DNA from: Anaerolineales bacterium | GTDB taxonomy: Bacteria > Chloroflexota > Anaerolineae > Anaerolineales > Villigracilaceae | Assembly (NCBI GenBank): GCA_016934715.1 | Contig: JAFGSI010000043.1 | Coordinates: 38,227 to 102,226, forward strand | Direction: 5' to 3' | Length of the DNA stretch: 64,000 nucleotides | Part shown: positions 18,712-28,265 of the stretch, piece by piece | Numbering within the stretch: the stretch's first letter is position 1 | How the letters are laid out: each line of letters begins with the position of its first letter | Translations under genes and position numbers: made by a program | Notes under the pieces: model-generated | What the model saw: only the letters and a program-made list of their open reading frames with translations | Told to the model about the DNA's origin: nothing | Databases searched by the model: none

Positions 18712-20000
18712 AGGGCTGCTCCAATCGTCAGGGTGATCGTCGTGCCCTTCCCGGGCTGGCTGGTCACCTCCAGGGTCCCGCCGACCAGGCGGGCGCGTTC
18801 GCGCATCCCCAGCAAGCCGAAGTGGCCGGTTTTATCGGCTGCCTCGATGTCGAAACCGCTTCCGTCGTCGCGGGCGACCAGGCGCAGGCTCCCGCCGGAC
18901 TCGGCCAGGTGCAGGCAGATGCCTTTCGCCCCGGCATGGGCGACAGCGTTCTCGAGGATCTCCTGGGTCACCCGGTAGATGCACTGCTCGACGTCGGGGG
19001 AAAGCGAAGGCAGCGTTTCGGGCAGGGCCAGGTTGAGATCCAGCCCGCCGCGCTGGGTGGTGGTCTCGGCCAGCTCGCGCAGAGCCAGCAGCAAGCCCAG
19101 TTCCTCCAGCGGGCTGGCGCGCAGCGACTTCAGGGCCCGGCGGGTTTCATCGATCCCGTGCCGGGTGGCGGCCAGCGATTGGTTGAGCAGCTCGCGGGCC
19201 TTGTCGCGGTCCACATCCCAGTAAGCCCGGGTCGTCTCCAGCTGGACGGAGATGCCGGTCAACGAGTGGGCCAGGGTATCGTGCAGTTCGTGGGCCAGCC
19301 GGTTGCGCTCGCGGCTGGCGGTCAGGCTCTCGAGTGTGCTGGCATAGTGGGTCAGGCGGGCGTTGGCTTCCTGCAGGGAACGCTGCTGGGCCTGCAGGCG
19401 GTTCATTAATTGGCTGACGAAGGCTCCCACGGCCACGAAGCTGATCGTCCGCACCAGGGCCAGGATCAGGAAGATGTTGATCACATGCAGCTGCACCGGG
19501 ATGAACGGCTGCAGGGGCAGTGGGCGCGGGTTGGTGAGGAAGATCGCAAGCGGGGTCAGCAGGATGACGGTCAACAATTCGACCATGGCCGTGATGCCGG
19601 CAAACAGGATCACGCCGGCCAGCCTGTACTGCCAGGCGGTCAGTACCAGGGCGATGAACAGCACCGGCAGCTGGCGCAGGGCCATCCCCTCGGCGTTGGA
19701 CATCGGACCCTGCGGCAGGCGCGGCATGAGCAGGTGGTTGAGCATCAACGGCAGGATCGTGATGATCAGCAGCATCATCGGCAGGTAGATCCTGCCCAGC
19801 CACAGGCGCAGGCCGTTCCAGTAAGCCAGGACCATGAACACAAGTGCTGCGCAGCCATTGACCAGGTAATAGATCAGCATCAGTCCCAGTCGCGGGTACA
19901 TCTGCCAGTCGATGAAGAGCAGGGCGGCCAGGTAGCCCAACCACATCCAGGAAGCGGTGCGCAGCAGGCGAGGAATGTCGAGGTCGTTGTGAACTTCCAT
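18708..20000 (-). CDS. Sensor histidine kinase of the DesK/NarX (HisKA_3) type
   Basis: This 430-residue membrane kinase has about six transmembrane segments in residues 15-195, then a coiled-coil. The HisKA_3 dimerisation box has H240 in ERNRLAHELHD. The HATPase_c domain has GxGxxGLxGMRER-like sequence (TGHFGLLGMRERARLVGG). No extracellular sensor domain is visible, so it may sense membrane state or signals within the bilayer, as DesK does. It forms a two-gene operon with the regulator. The promoter presumably lies in 20001-20066, next to the divergent dyad-containing promoter. Confidence 0.93.
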   Translation of the reverse strand: MEVHNDLDIPRLLRTASWMWLGYLAALLFIDWQMYPRLGLMLIYYLVNGCAALVFMVLAYWNGLRLWLGRIYLPMMLLIITILPLMLNHLLMPRLPQGPMSNAEGMALRQLPVLFIALVLTAWQYRLAGVILFAGITAMVELLTVILLTPLAIFLTNPRPLPLQPFIPVQLHVINIFLILALVRTISFVAVGAFVSQLMNRLQAQQRSLQEANARLTHYASTLESLTASRERNRLAHELHDTLAHSLTGISVQLETTRAYWDVDRDKARELLNQSLAATRHGIDETRRALKSLRASPLEELGLLLALRELAETTTQRGGLDLNLALPETLPSLSPDVEQCIYRVTQEILENAVAHAGAKGICLHLAESGGSLRLVARDDGSGFDIEAADKTGHFGLLGMRERARLVGGTLEVTSQPGKGTTITLTIGAAL

Positions 20001-20066
20001 GCCTTTATGATATCACGGACCTGCGGGCGCGTCGCCTGCCTGCAGTCACCCTCGCCGGGCCTGCCC

Positions 20067-20142
20067 CATGACGGCTGTCATGGGATGGCTGATCGAATCA
20101 TGACCCCGGACACCGGGGGCAGGGGACAGAAGTGGCTACACT
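20067..20142 (+). promoter_or_regulatory. Dyad-containing promoter, copy 1
   Basis: The dyad CATGACGGCTGTCATG (20067-20082) has perfect 6-bp arms. A second conserved block, AATCATGACCCCGGACAC (20096-20113), follows 13 bp later. A -10-like TACACT lies at 20137-20142, exactly 70 bp from the dyad start. There is no -35 consensus, as expected for an activated promoter. Copy 2 upstream of the GtrA gene has the same three parts at the same spacing. I infer that the adjacent response regulator binds here. Confidence 0.6.
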
Positions 20143-20623
20143 GGGGGACGGAAAGCGGAGATTTGGCAATACCCAACCTGTCCATACGATCCGCAAGTTC
20201 ATTCGATTCGGCCTGTGTTACGAGAACCTGGCTGGCCGCTTCGCCCTGCTGTATTGGGATGGCAACGAGAGACGGGGCGGGCTGGCGATGGGGGCGAGCG
20301 CCCGTTCGGACCTGTATTTCGACAACCTCTCAGGGGTGCGCATGGGACAGGGTGGAGGCCAGACTAGCCTCCTCGAGCGCTTCATGGCGCCCCCGACCTT
20401 CCGGGCTCTGTATGAGGAGACCCTGCGCTCGGTCTACCGGCAGGTCTTTTCCAGTGGGGCCCTGATGGACAAGGTCGGGGAGTATTCGGATCTGATCCAT
20501 GCTGCAAACGCCGGGCGGGACCTGGTCGATCTCGAGGGGTACGACCTGGCGGTGGAGAGCACCCTGACATTCCTGCGCCAGCGGATGGAAACCTTCCAGG
20601 CGACCGACCTCCTGAGCCGCTGA
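20132..20623 (+). pseudogene. 5'-truncated CotH-family protein remnant
   Basis: The readable part (about 20210-20623) resembles the C-terminal third of CotH-family secreted kinases. YENLAGRFALLYWDGNE corresponds to the metal/ATP-loop stretch ending in WDxNE. It continues with a helical tail, LLERFMAPPTFRALYEE. The kinase N-lobe, the signal peptide and a start codon with a ribosome site are absent. The only in-frame start (GTG 20132) lies within the promoter -10 region. I infer a deletion that fused a regulated promoter to the gene's 3' end. It is unlikely to give a working protein. Confidence 0.55.
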
Positions 20624-20714
20624 ATCTGGATCAAAGATCGTTGCTTCTCCTCCTTTCTCTCTACAAACAGCCGCACGCGGCGCCTGTTTGTCGTCATGGC
20701 CAGGCGGAACGACT

Positions 20715-20790
20715 CATGACAGCCATCATGGGTCAGGCAGCGAAATCGTGACCCGGGACACTTCGCTGACCGGGCAGATAGGGATACACT
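20715..20790 (+). promoter_or_regulatory. Dyad-containing promoter, copy 2
   Basis: CATGACAGCCATCATG (20715-20730) is a dyad with one mismatch between its arms. AATCGTGACCCGGGACAC (20744-20761) is the second conserved block, and TACACT (20785-20790) is the -10 hexamer, 70 bp from the dyad start as in copy 1. It is followed by AAAGGAG and the GtrA start codon at 20812. It should drive the GtrA/glycosyltransferase operon. Confidence 0.65.
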
Positions 20791-20811
20791 AAAATCAGGA
20801 AAGGAGCCATA

Positions 20812-21276
20812 ATGACCATCCTGACCCTGCGGAAAACCCCCGAACTGACCCGCTTCCTGCGCTTCCTGGCCGTGGGTGCCCTTGGCACCTTGCTGGACTT
20901 CGGCCTGCTGACCACCCTGAAACGGGCCGGGGTGCCGACCCTGGCAGCCAACACGCTGTCTTTCAGCGCCGGGGTGATCAACAACTTTGTTCTCAACCGC
21001 CGCTGGACCTTCGGCGACGCCCCACAAAGCCGCTGGACCGCCCAGTTCGTCCCGTTCGCCCTGGTCAGCCTGGTCGGGCTGGTGCTGAACAGTGGGATCG
21101 TGCTTCTGCTCGAAGTCCCGTTCGGGACCCTGCTCGGCGGTTCGGAGTGGGGCTACCTGCCCGCCAAGGCCCTGGCCACGGGGGTGGTCGTCTTCTGGAA
21201 CTATTGCGCCAACCGCTTGTGGACGTTCCGCCCGCAAGACGGGCAGCGCCCGAAAAACTTTGAGGGTATCCTTTAG
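20812..21276 (+). CDS. GtrA-family membrane protein
   Basis: This 154-residue protein has four transmembrane segments and the GtrA signature: FLRFLAVGALGTLLDFGLL at the N-terminus, NFVLNRRWTFG after helix 2, and NYCANRLWTF near the end. GtrA proteins are thought to help move polyprenyl-phosphate-linked sugars across the membrane for extracytoplasmic glycosylation. It lies 9 bp upstream of a lipid-linked-sugar glycosyltransferase, its expected partner. The ATG follows AAAGGAG, and the dyad promoter at 20715-20790 precedes it. Confidence 0.92.
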   Translation: MTILTLRKTPELTRFLRFLAVGALGTLLDFGLLTTLKRAGVPTLAANTLSFSAGVINNFVLNRRWTFGDAPQSRWTAQFVPFALVSLVGLVLNSGIVLLLEVPFGTLLGGSEWGYLPAKALATGVVVFWNYCANRLWTFRPQDGQRPKNFEGIL

Positions 21277-21285
21277 GAGAGATTT

Positions 21286-23703
21286 ATGGACACGGTAACC
21301 TTCCCCACCCAACCTTCCCAATCTGGATCCTGGCTTGACCGCCCACTTTTGCGGCGCCTGACCCCGGCGGTCCTGTTCCTGGCCGCCATCTTCCTGCTTT
21401 CGGTCGGGCTGCACTTCGTCAACCTCGAGGCGATCGGCGATTCGAATGCCTACTACACTGCAGCGGTCGAGTCGATGCTGCAGTCATGGCACAATTTCTT
21501 CTTCGTCGCTGCCGAACCGGGCGGAGCGGTGACGGTCGACAAGCCCCCGCTGGGCCTGTGGATCGAGGCCGCCTTCGCCGCCGTGCTGGGCGTGAGCGGG
21601 TTCTCGGTCAGCCTGCCCAACATTCTGGCGGGCATCTTCAGCGTCCCGTTGCTCTACCACCTGGTGAAGAAGCACCTCGGCTCGCTGGCCGGGTTGGTCG
21701 CCGCCCTGGTCCTGACGATCACTCCGACCGTCCTGGGCACCGACCGCAATAATACCATGGACGGAATGCTGGTCCTCTTCCTGCTCCTGGCAGCCTGGGC
21801 CTTCAGCGCTGCTGCCGAGACCGGCAGATTGCGCTGGCTCCTGTTGGGCGCCGCCCTCGTCGGGCTGGGCTTTAACATCAAGATGCTGCAGGCCTTCCTG
21901 CCGCTACCGGCCTTCTACGCCCTGTACTTTTTCGGAGCCAGAACGAAGTGGTGGCGAAAACTGCTCTCCCTGGCCCTGGCATCGGTCATCCTGCTGGCGG
22001 TCTCGCTCTCCTGGGCGGTGGTCGTCGACCTGACCCCGGCCGACCAGCGTCCTTACGTGGGCAGCTCGACCGACAACACGGTCATGGAATTGATCGTCGG
22101 CCATAACGGCCTCAACCGCCTGTTCGGCGGGCACAGGGCAGCCAGCGCTCCCCAGCCCGGCAGCGATGGGCCTGATGGCTTTGCCCAGAACCAGTCACCC
22201 GATAATCCCGATCAAGGCAGCCTCCCAGCCCAACAGCAGCCTCAGCCGGGCACCGACCGCGGGCAGTTGCCAAACCCGCCGCAGGAGGCCGTCGCGGCCT
22301 GTGCCGGTCTGACGGCCGGAGAGGCCTGCACGGTCCAGTTGCCGCGTGGCGGCACGGTCGATGGGACCTGTGGCCAGGTTCAGCTGCTGCTCATCTGCGA
22401 GCCGCGCGACCGGGCCGGGCAACTGCCCGCCCAGGGTGCCGTTCCCGGACAGCAGCAGCCCCCGGCAGGTCAGCAGGGAGGCGGTGGTGCCGGGTCGGCT
22501 TTCTCCGGCGAGGTCGGCACGCCCTCGGTTGTACGCCTTTTCATCCCGCCCTTGGGCAAGGAGATGAGCTGGCTGCTGCCCCTGGCCCTGGTCGCGCTGT
22601 TCGTGCTGCTCTTCGCCGCCCGCCTGCGCTGGCCGTTGGAATCTGCCCACAAGGCCCTGGTCCTGTGGGGCGGCTGGCTGGTCACCTGTTTGGTCTTCTT
22701 CAGCCTGGCCGAGTTCTTCCACGCCTACTATATGATCATGCTGGCGCCCGCCCTGGGCGGGGTGGTCGGCGGAGGGGTGGAGCTGCTCTGGCAGTGCCGG
22801 GCGCGCTCCCGGACAGCCTGGATCCTGGCTCTGGCGGCGGTCGCCACTTTGGCCTTCCAGTGGTGGCTGGCGGTCCAGTTCGGTGAGAACGCCTGGTGGC
22901 TGCGCCTGGCGGCATTCCTGGTCGCGGCCGGAGCCGCCGGCCTGCTGCTGGCCCGCTTCCTGGCCGGCAAGGCCGCCCTGCCGCTTGCCTTTGGCCTGCT
23001 GGTAAGCGGGATGCTGGTCACACCGCTGGCCTGGACGGTCCTGACGGTGACTTCGCAGTCGCCCGACGTCAACCTGCCGGGCGCCTACCGGGGAGCGACC
23101 CAGGGCGTTCCCGGCCAGATGCCCGGGCGCCAGATGTCCCTCGCGGACGACCTGTTGACCTACCTCGATGCGAATACGGGCGACGTGGAGTATTTGGTCG
23201 CCGTAGCCAACGCCAATCTGGGCGCTCCCTTCATCCTTGCCACCGGGCGCCCGGTGCTCTACATGGGCGGCTTCAGCGGCGGCGATCCAGTGGTCGACGC
23301 TGCCGACCTGGCGGACATGGTGGCGAACGGTGAACTGCGCTTTGTGCTCTTCACCGGCGACCGCAGCCCCAACCGGGAAATCTCCAGCTGGCTGCAGGCC
23401 AGCTGCAGGGTCGTTCCGGGGTTTGCCGGGCAGGGGGGCGGAATTACACTCTACCAGTGCAGCGGGGAACTCGCTCCTACCAGCGGGTCCTGGCGTGAGG
23501 CGCAGGTGGAAGCTGTTCCGCTTGCCCCGCCCGGGGATGCCTCCTGGCTTCCACCGGAGGCCCTCGCGGCCTGCACCGGTCTGAACCGGCAGGATGCCTG
23601 CCGGGTGGAACTGCGCAACGGTGCGACCGCCAACGGCCTGTGCCGCATCCTCCAGGACCAGCTGGTCTGCGTGCCGGAGGGACAGCCGCAGGCTGCCCCG
23701 TGA
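21286..23703 (+). CDS. YkcB/ArnT-like membrane glycosyltransferase (GT39-type) with two four-Cys modules
   Basis: This 805-residue polytopic membrane protein resembles bacterial YkcA/YkcB glycosyltransferases of the protein-mannosyltransferase superfamily. It has the usual first-loop acidic residues and the segment AVTVDKPPLGLWIEAAF. A Gln/Pro/Gly-rich extracytoplasmic insert (about 285-410) interrupts the helices and contains a four-Cys module (C339 to C371). A second copy closes the protein (C763 to C795) with the same spacing of 32 residues between outer cysteines. It probably transfers a sugar from polyprenyl phosphate to an exported acceptor. Its partner GtrA is 9 bp upstream. Confidence 0.87.
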   Translation: MDTVTFPTQPSQSGSWLDRPLLRRLTPAVLFLAAIFLLSVGLHFVNLEAIGDSNAYYTAAVESMLQSWHNFFFVAAEPGGAVTVDKPPLGLWIEAAFAAVLGVSGFSVSLPNILAGIFSVPLLYHLVKKHLGSLAGLVAALVLTITPTVLGTDRNNTMDGMLVLFLLLAAWAFSAAAETGRLRWLLLGAALVGLGFNIKMLQAFLPLPAFYALYFFGARTKWWRKLLSLALASVILLAVSLSWAVVVDLTPADQRPYVGSSTDNTVMELIVGHNGLNRLFGGHRAASAPQPGSDGPDGFAQNQSPDNPDQGSLPAQQQPQPGTDRGQLPNPPQEAVAACAGLTAGEACTVQLPRGGTVDGTCGQVQLLLICEPRDRAGQLPAQGAVPGQQQPPAGQQGGGGAGSAFSGEVGTPSVVRLFIPPLGKEMSWLLPLALVALFVLLFAARLRWPLESAHKALVLWGGWLVTCLVFFSLAEFFHAYYMIMLAPALGGVVGGGVELLWQCRARSRTAWILALAAVATLAFQWWLAVQFGENAWWLRLAAFLVAAGAAGLLLARFLAGKAALPLAFGLLVSGMLVTPLAWTVLTVTSQSPDVNLPGAYRGATQGVPGQMPGRQMSLADDLLTYLDANTGDVEYLVAVANANLGAPFILATGRPVLYMGGFSGGDPVVDAADLADMVANGELRFVLFTGDRSPNREISSWLQASCRVVPGFAGQGGGITLYQCSGELAPTSGSWREAQVEAVPLAPPGDASWLPPEALAACTGLNRQDACRVELRNGATANGLCRILQDQLVCVPEGQPQAAP

Positions 23704-24045
23704 AATAAACGATGGGCGATCTGCTGCAAGGGCCCAGGACTGCAGGGCGGCGCGATGCGTGTCGATAATTACGCCCGCTGTGTGTGCGGTGGGACGATCC
23801 TCGACTCGGATGCCGGAAATGGGCTTGCCGCGCACTTCCGGCGCCCCGGCCCGAGGCGGGAGGCCCCGATCAGGGGGCGATCAAAACCAACAGCCCGGAT
23901 CGCATGGAGGGGCATCCTCAACGGGGCGGGCAGGACCGAAGAAGGGTCGGTGAGGCCGGGTTTACCCGCCCCGACCCTCTCCGCGATGGCTGCCTGTGCC
24001 ACCCATCCCCGGCATGGGTTCGCCTCTTTCTTGCGAGGGGCGTGC
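23704..24045. other. Spacer between convergent genes
   Basis: I see no supported gene. A GC-rich inverted repeat, GGGTCGG (about 23944-23950) with CCGACCC (about 23970-23976), encloses a smaller hairpin and may mark transcript ends, but it has no T-run. Confidence 0.4.
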
Positions 24046-24609
24046 TCAGACGGAAGCCAGCTTCTGGCCGAGCCGGTAGGCCTGGTCCAGCAGGTCGGGC
24101 TGCTTTTCGATATCCCCGATGCCCATTGCCGTGCCGTGGACGATCCCGACGATCTCGCTTTTCAGGAAGCGGCACATCGTCTCGAAGGTGTGTATGGCGT
24201 TGATCCCGCCGGAGGTGTACAGATCGGTGTCGCCGTAGGTCAGGAGGATGGCGAATGGCTTGCCGCGCAGTTCACCCCAGCGGTTGCCCTGGTAGCCGTA
24301 CCAGCGGTCGATGCACAGTTTTAACTGGGCGCTGTAAGTGAACCAGTAGATCGGGCTGGCCAGGACCAGGGCCTCGGCGGCGGCGATCTTGGGATAGAGG
24401 TCCTGCATGTCGTCGTCGATGACGCAGCCCTGCCCTTGCTCGCCGCACAGGTCGCAAGCGTTGCAGGGGGCGATGTTCAGGTCCTGCAGGTTGACGGATT
24501 CGACCGCGGCCCCGGCTGCCCGGGCCCCCTCGGCCAGGCGGTCGGCCAGGGCACTGCTGTTGCCCTTCTCGCGCGGGCTGCCTTTCAGGATCAGGATGGA
24601 TTTGGGCAT
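24046..24609 (-). CDS. Flavodoxin-fold NAD(P)H reductase (iron-sulfur flavoprotein type)
   Basis: This 187-residue protein has the FMN-phosphate loop SPREKGNSS and the pattern CNACDLCGEQGQGC, a compact Cys set of the sort that binds a 4Fe-4S cluster or is redox active in iron-sulfur flavoproteins. LASPIYWFTYSAQLK follows, the FMN ring-binding region. It is likely a cytoplasmic flavin-dependent electron carrier or reductase. A broken gene lies directly upstream on the same strand. Start ATG 24609; no strong promoter of its own is visible. Confidence 0.88.
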   Translation of the reverse strand: MPKSILILKGSPREKGNSSALADRLAEGARAAGAAVESVNLQDLNIAPCNACDLCGEQGQGCVIDDDMQDLYPKIAAAEALVLASPIYWFTYSAQLKLCIDRWYGYQGNRWGELRGKPFAILLTYGDTDLYTSGGINAIHTFETMCRFLKSEIVGIVHGTAMGIGDIEKQPDLLDQAYRLGQKLASV

Positions 24610-24613
24610 GGTT

Positions 24614-25132
24614 TCACTCTCCCGGAGAACAGATCGGAATGATCTCGTTGGCGGCCTGGACGGCGGAGATCCAGTTGAAGTCGCGGTGATCGCTGAAGTA
24701 GTAGAAGGTCACGCCGTTGGGCAGCAGGGCGACGATGTTGCCGCTGTAGCCGGCCATGGAGGGCACGTAGAACTCGCAGGCAAAACCCTCGGCCGGGCCC
24801 AGGTGCAGCGCCCAGAAGGCGTTTTGGTAGGGTCCACCGGCGGCCGGCGCCGCGGTCGTTGTTCAGGAAGATCCCCAGCTTGGCGACGTCATCGGGGAGC
24901 CACCGCAGGCCCGAGGACCCGAGCGGCATGCCGGTCCAGTGGTCGTTTGGACCGCGCGCGATGGAGAAGACCCCGGGCCCAAGTCCGAGCGGGATGGCGA
25001 CCTCGTCGACAACGTACCAGAACAGGTCAGCAGGTCACGTTCGCTGGCAGGTGTCTGGGCACCCGGGGCACAGGCAGCCAGCAGGACCAGGGCTGGCAGG
25101 ATGAGTCTGTTCCGGCCGAGCTTCTTCTTCAC
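24614..25132 (-). pseudogene. Broken serine hydrolase (beta-lactamase-like) lipoprotein
   Basis: Three frames must be joined to read it. From 25132 an intact lipoprotein signal appears (MKKKLGRNRLI, then LAACAPG). From about 25022 another frame gives WYVVDEVAIPLGLG, then GMPLGSSGLRWLPDDVAKLG, typical of class C beta-lactamase-like hydrolases. From about 24850 the third frame gives YQNAFWALHLG, then SMAGYSGNIVALLPNG and FSDHRDFNW, the usual end of that family. The catalytic Ser-x-x-Lys and Tyr motifs are missing, so there is a large deletion as well as frameshifts. I consider it non-functional. Confidence 0.7.
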
Positions 25133-25327
25133 AGGATTCTCCGTCTCTTCAGTGCCGGTTCACCCCGGCCCGTGCTCACGATACCCTGTCCGGGGCGGCG
25201 CCGGAACCTTCTGCAGAAGGGTTCTTGCGAGCCTGGGGGCGTGTGCCAGATCGCAAGGAGGGAGAAGGTGTTGCCGGGTTGTGCCCTGTGGGCCAGACAA
25301 CCCCTGTCCGAGAAGAGGATGCTGATA

Positions 25328-28090
25328 TCAGACCAGTTTCAGTTCAGCCTCGACCATCCCGGTCTCGGGATGGGTTTCGAAGCGGAAACCGTTGCGTTCA
25401 CACAGCTTGTGCATGGCATGGTTCTCGGGGGCCAGGGTGGCCAGCAGGCGGGCGACCTTTTCATCTCGAGCGATCTGGATGATGCGCCGCAGCAGTTCGG
25501 CACCGATGCCCTGACCCTGGAAGTCGTCGCTGATCATCATCGTGAAGCGGGCCTCGTCCTGGCCGCCGTGCAGCTTGGACAACCGGCTGACGGCCACGAT
25601 CCGCGAGGCGTCCCCCATTTCCACCTCCACCACCAGGGCGATCTCGCGGTCGTAATCGTTGTGGCAGATGCGCGCCATGCGTTCGTGGGCCACGCGCTGG
25701 CTGAGGCCCAGCGGGGTGAAGAAGCGCTGGGTGATGGTCTGTTCGGAGATGTTTTCATGAAAGCGGATGACCAGCGGCTCGTCCTCGGCCCGGATCGGGC
25801 GGATGAGCACCCCGCGCCCGTCCTTGAGGGTCCAGGGGGCCACATACTGGATCGGGTAGGGGCGGATGGCGAGGCGCGGCAGGTCGGCCTCCCCCACCTC
25901 GCGCGGGTAGATCACCACCCGGGCGTCGAGGGCCAGCAGGCCATCGGGGGAGGCCAGCAGTGGGTTGATGTCCAGCTCCTCGATGAAGCGCTGCTCGACG
26001 ATCAGCTGGCTGAAGCGCACCAGCAGGGCTTCCAGGGCCTCCAGGTCGACTGGCGGGCGACCGCGCACCCCTTGCAGGGCGGCGTGGATGCGGGTCGAGG
26101 CGATCATCTGGCGGGCCAGGGTCGAGTTGAGCGGCGGCAGGCCCAGGGCGCTGTCCTTGTAGACCTCGACCAGCAGGCCACCGGTACCGAAGAGCAGCAC
26201 CGGACCGAACTGCGAATCGATGCTCGAGCCGAGGATCAGCTCGTAGCCCTCGGTGCGGACCATCGGCTGGACGGTCACGCCGAGGAAGTCTTTGGAGCTG
26301 TGCTTCTCGCTGACCGAGGTCTGGATGTGCGCGTAGGCGGCTTCGACCGCTGCAGCGTCCTGGAGGTTCAACTGCACCCCGCCGACGTCGGATTTATGGG
26401 TGATCGTCTTGGAGTGCAGTTTGAGCACCACCGGGTAGCCGATCTCGCCGGCCAGGCGGACGGCGTCGGCCAGACTGGCGGCGAAGTGGGTTGGGACGGT
26501 CGGGATCCCGTAGGCAGCCAGCAGGGCCTTGGATTCCTGCTCGGTCAGGAGCGTACGCCCCTCCTTGCGGGCGGCGGCCAGCAGGGCCGCTGCCGCCTCC
26601 CGGTCCGGGCCGGAACCGGCGGTGTCCTCCGGCAGGCTGGGGGTCTCGTAGAGGGAGCGCAGGTTGTCGCTGTAGCGCCACATGTAGACGAATGAACGGG
26701 CGGCTGTGTCGGGATAATCAAAGGTCGGGATGCCGGTGCGGTTGAGGATCGCGTCGCCTGCTTCGACATCCTCGCCGCCCATCCAGGAGGCCAGCAGTGG
26801 CTTGTCAAGCGAGCGGGCGTAGGGCCTGAGCGCCTCGGCGGTGGCGGTCGGGTCGGTCATGGCCTGGGGGGTCAGGATGACCAACAGGCCGTCGTTATCG
26901 GGGTCGCTGGCGGCGACCTCCAGCGAGCGGGCGTAGCGTTCCGGGCTGGCGTCCCCCAGGATGTCGATCGGGTTGTTGTGGCTCCACTGCGGCGGCAGGA
27001 TGGCGTTCAGGTCCTTCAGCGTCCCGGCCGAGAGCTCGGCTGTCTGGCCGCCGCTGGAGATCAGGGCGTCGGTCGCCAACACGCCGGGGCCGCCGGCATT
27101 GGTCAGGATGGTCAGGCGCGGGCCGCGTGGGCGGGGCTGCTTGGCGAGCACCTCGGCCATGTCAAAGACCTCGCTGATCGAGTCGACCCGCAGCACGCCG
27201 CAGCGCTGGAAGGCCACCTCGAGCACGTCGTCCGAGCCGGTCAGCGAACCGGTGTGCGAGGCGGCGGCCCGGGCGGCGCCCTCGGTGCGGCCGGGTTTGA
27301 GGATGATGATCGGCCTGGTCAGGGCCACCTCACGCGCTGCTGAAAGAAAGGCCCGGGCGTCGCCAATCGACTCCATGTAGATGACAATCGATTGGGTGTG
27401 GGGGTCGTCAGCCAGGTAGTAGATCAGGTCGCCCCAGCCGACATCGAGCATTGAGCCGATCGAGACGAAGGCCGAGAAGCCAACGTGCTCGCGAAACGAC
27501 CAGTCCAGTACAGCGGTGCACAGGGCACCCGACTGGCTGATGAAGGCCACGTTGCCGGGGCGGGCCATGGCGCTGGCGAAGGTGGCGTTCAGGCCGGTCA
27601 GCGGGTTCATCACCCCCAGGCAGTTCGGCCCGACGATGCGCATGTGACCCTGGCGAGCACGCTCAAGGATCTGGCGCTCGAGTTCGACGCCCTGCGGACC
27701 GATCTCCTTGAAGCCGGCCGAGATGATGATGGCGCCTTTGACGCCGGCCTCGACGCACTCACCGACGATCCCCGGCACGGTCGCGGCCGGGGTGACGATC
27801 ACCGCCAGGTCGACCGGGTCGGGGACGGCGGCGATTTTGGGGTAGGCTTTGACGCCCAGCACGCCGGGATATTTGGGATTGATCGGGAAGACGGTCCCGC
27901 CGAAGGGGCTGCTGATCAAGTTCCACAGGATTGTGCGCCCGACGCTGCCGGCCTTTTCGGTGGCGCCGATCACGGCCACGTTGCGGGGGGCGAAGATCGC
28001 CTGCAGTGCGCGGGGCGTGTAGCGGTAGACGTCGTGGGCCGGGTCGAACCTGGCCATCTCGGGCGGGGAGCTGAAGACAGGTGTGGTCAT
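25328..28090 (-). CDS. ADP-forming acyl-CoA synthetase with C-terminal GNAT domain
   Basis: This 920-residue fusion contains a CoA-binding Rossmann domain ([20 protein letters not shown]), succinyl-CoA-synthetase-like ligase domains with the phospho-carrier H279 in SHTGSLTG, and an ATP-grasp domain (about 480-700). The C-terminal acetyltransferase domain has [12 protein letters not shown]. Such Acs/Pat-type fusions either make acetyl-CoA with ATP formation or acylate lysines to control metabolism. Here both active regions look intact. I chose the ATG at 28090 because GGAGG lies just upstream. An ATG at 28120 abuts the -10 box. Confidence 0.9.
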   Translation of the reverse strand: MTTPVFSSPPEMARFDPAHDVYRYTPRALQAIFAPRNVAVIGATEKAGSVGRTILWNLISSPFGGTVFPINPKYPGVLGVKAYPKIAAVPDPVDLAVIVTPAATVPGIVGECVEAGVKGAIIISAGFKEIGPQGVELERQILERARQGHMRIVGPNCLGVMNPLTGLNATFASAMARPGNVAFISQSGALCTAVLDWSFREHVGFSAFVSIGSMLDVGWGDLIYYLADDPHTQSIVIYMESIGDARAFLSAAREVALTRPIIILKPGRTEGAARAAASHTGSLTGSDDVLEVAFQRCGVLRVDSISEVFDMAEVLAKQPRPRGPRLTILTNAGGPGVLATDALISSGGQTAELSAGTLKDLNAILPPQWSHNNPIDILGDASPERYARSLEVAASDPDNDGLLVILTPQAMTDPTATAEALRPYARSLDKPLLASWMGGEDVEAGDAILNRTGIPTFDYPDTAARSFVYMWRYSDNLRSLYETPSLPEDTAGSGPDREAAAALLAAARKEGRTLLTEQESKALLAAYGIPTVPTHFAASLADAVRLAGEIGYPVVLKLHSKTITHKSDVGGVQLNLQDAAAVEAAYAHIQTSVSEKHSSKDFLGVTVQPMVRTEGYELILGSSIDSQFGPVLLFGTGGLLVEVYKDSALGLPPLNSTLARQMIASTRIHAALQGVRGRPPVDLEALEALLVRFSQLIVEQRFIEELDINPLLASPDGLLALDARVVIYPREVGEADLPRLAIRPYPIQYVAPWTLKDGRGVLIRPIRAEDEPLVIRFHENISEQTITQRFFTPLGLSQRVAHERMARICHNDYDREIALVVEVEMGDASRIVAVSRLSKLHGGQDEARFTMMISDDFQGQGIGAELLRRIIQIARDEKVARLLATLAPENHAMHKLCERNGFRFETHPETGMVEAELKLV

Positions 28091-28120
28091 GGCTTGGTCC
28101 TCCACAGGCAGGATGTCCAT

Positions 28121-28126
28121 AGTGTA
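28121..28126 (-). promoter_or_regulatory. -10 box for the acyl-CoA synthetase gene
   Basis: TACACT reads on the minus strand about 30 nt upstream of the chosen start at 28090, giving a leader of roughly 24 nt with GGAGG. It shows no good -35 match. Confidence 0.4.
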
Positions 28127-28213
28127 ACATGGGTTTGGGTGTGGTCAAGCTGGATCGAGTTCGGCCACGTTCAATTTCCAACCCCCTTTCTCCTTGTTTC
28201 CTGCTCCAGAGAT

Positions 28214-28242
28214 CAAAACGCACCCCGGTCGCGGGGTGCGTT
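28214..28242 (-). terminator. Intrinsic terminator
   Basis: Perfect 11-bp arms (28217-28227 with 28232-28242) enclose a GTCG loop. On the minus strand the stem is followed by TTTTG. It lies about 24 bp past the stop of the polymer-forming membrane protein gene. Confidence 0.75.
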
Positions 28243-28265
28243 GGGTGGTCGATGGATGCAGGGCC

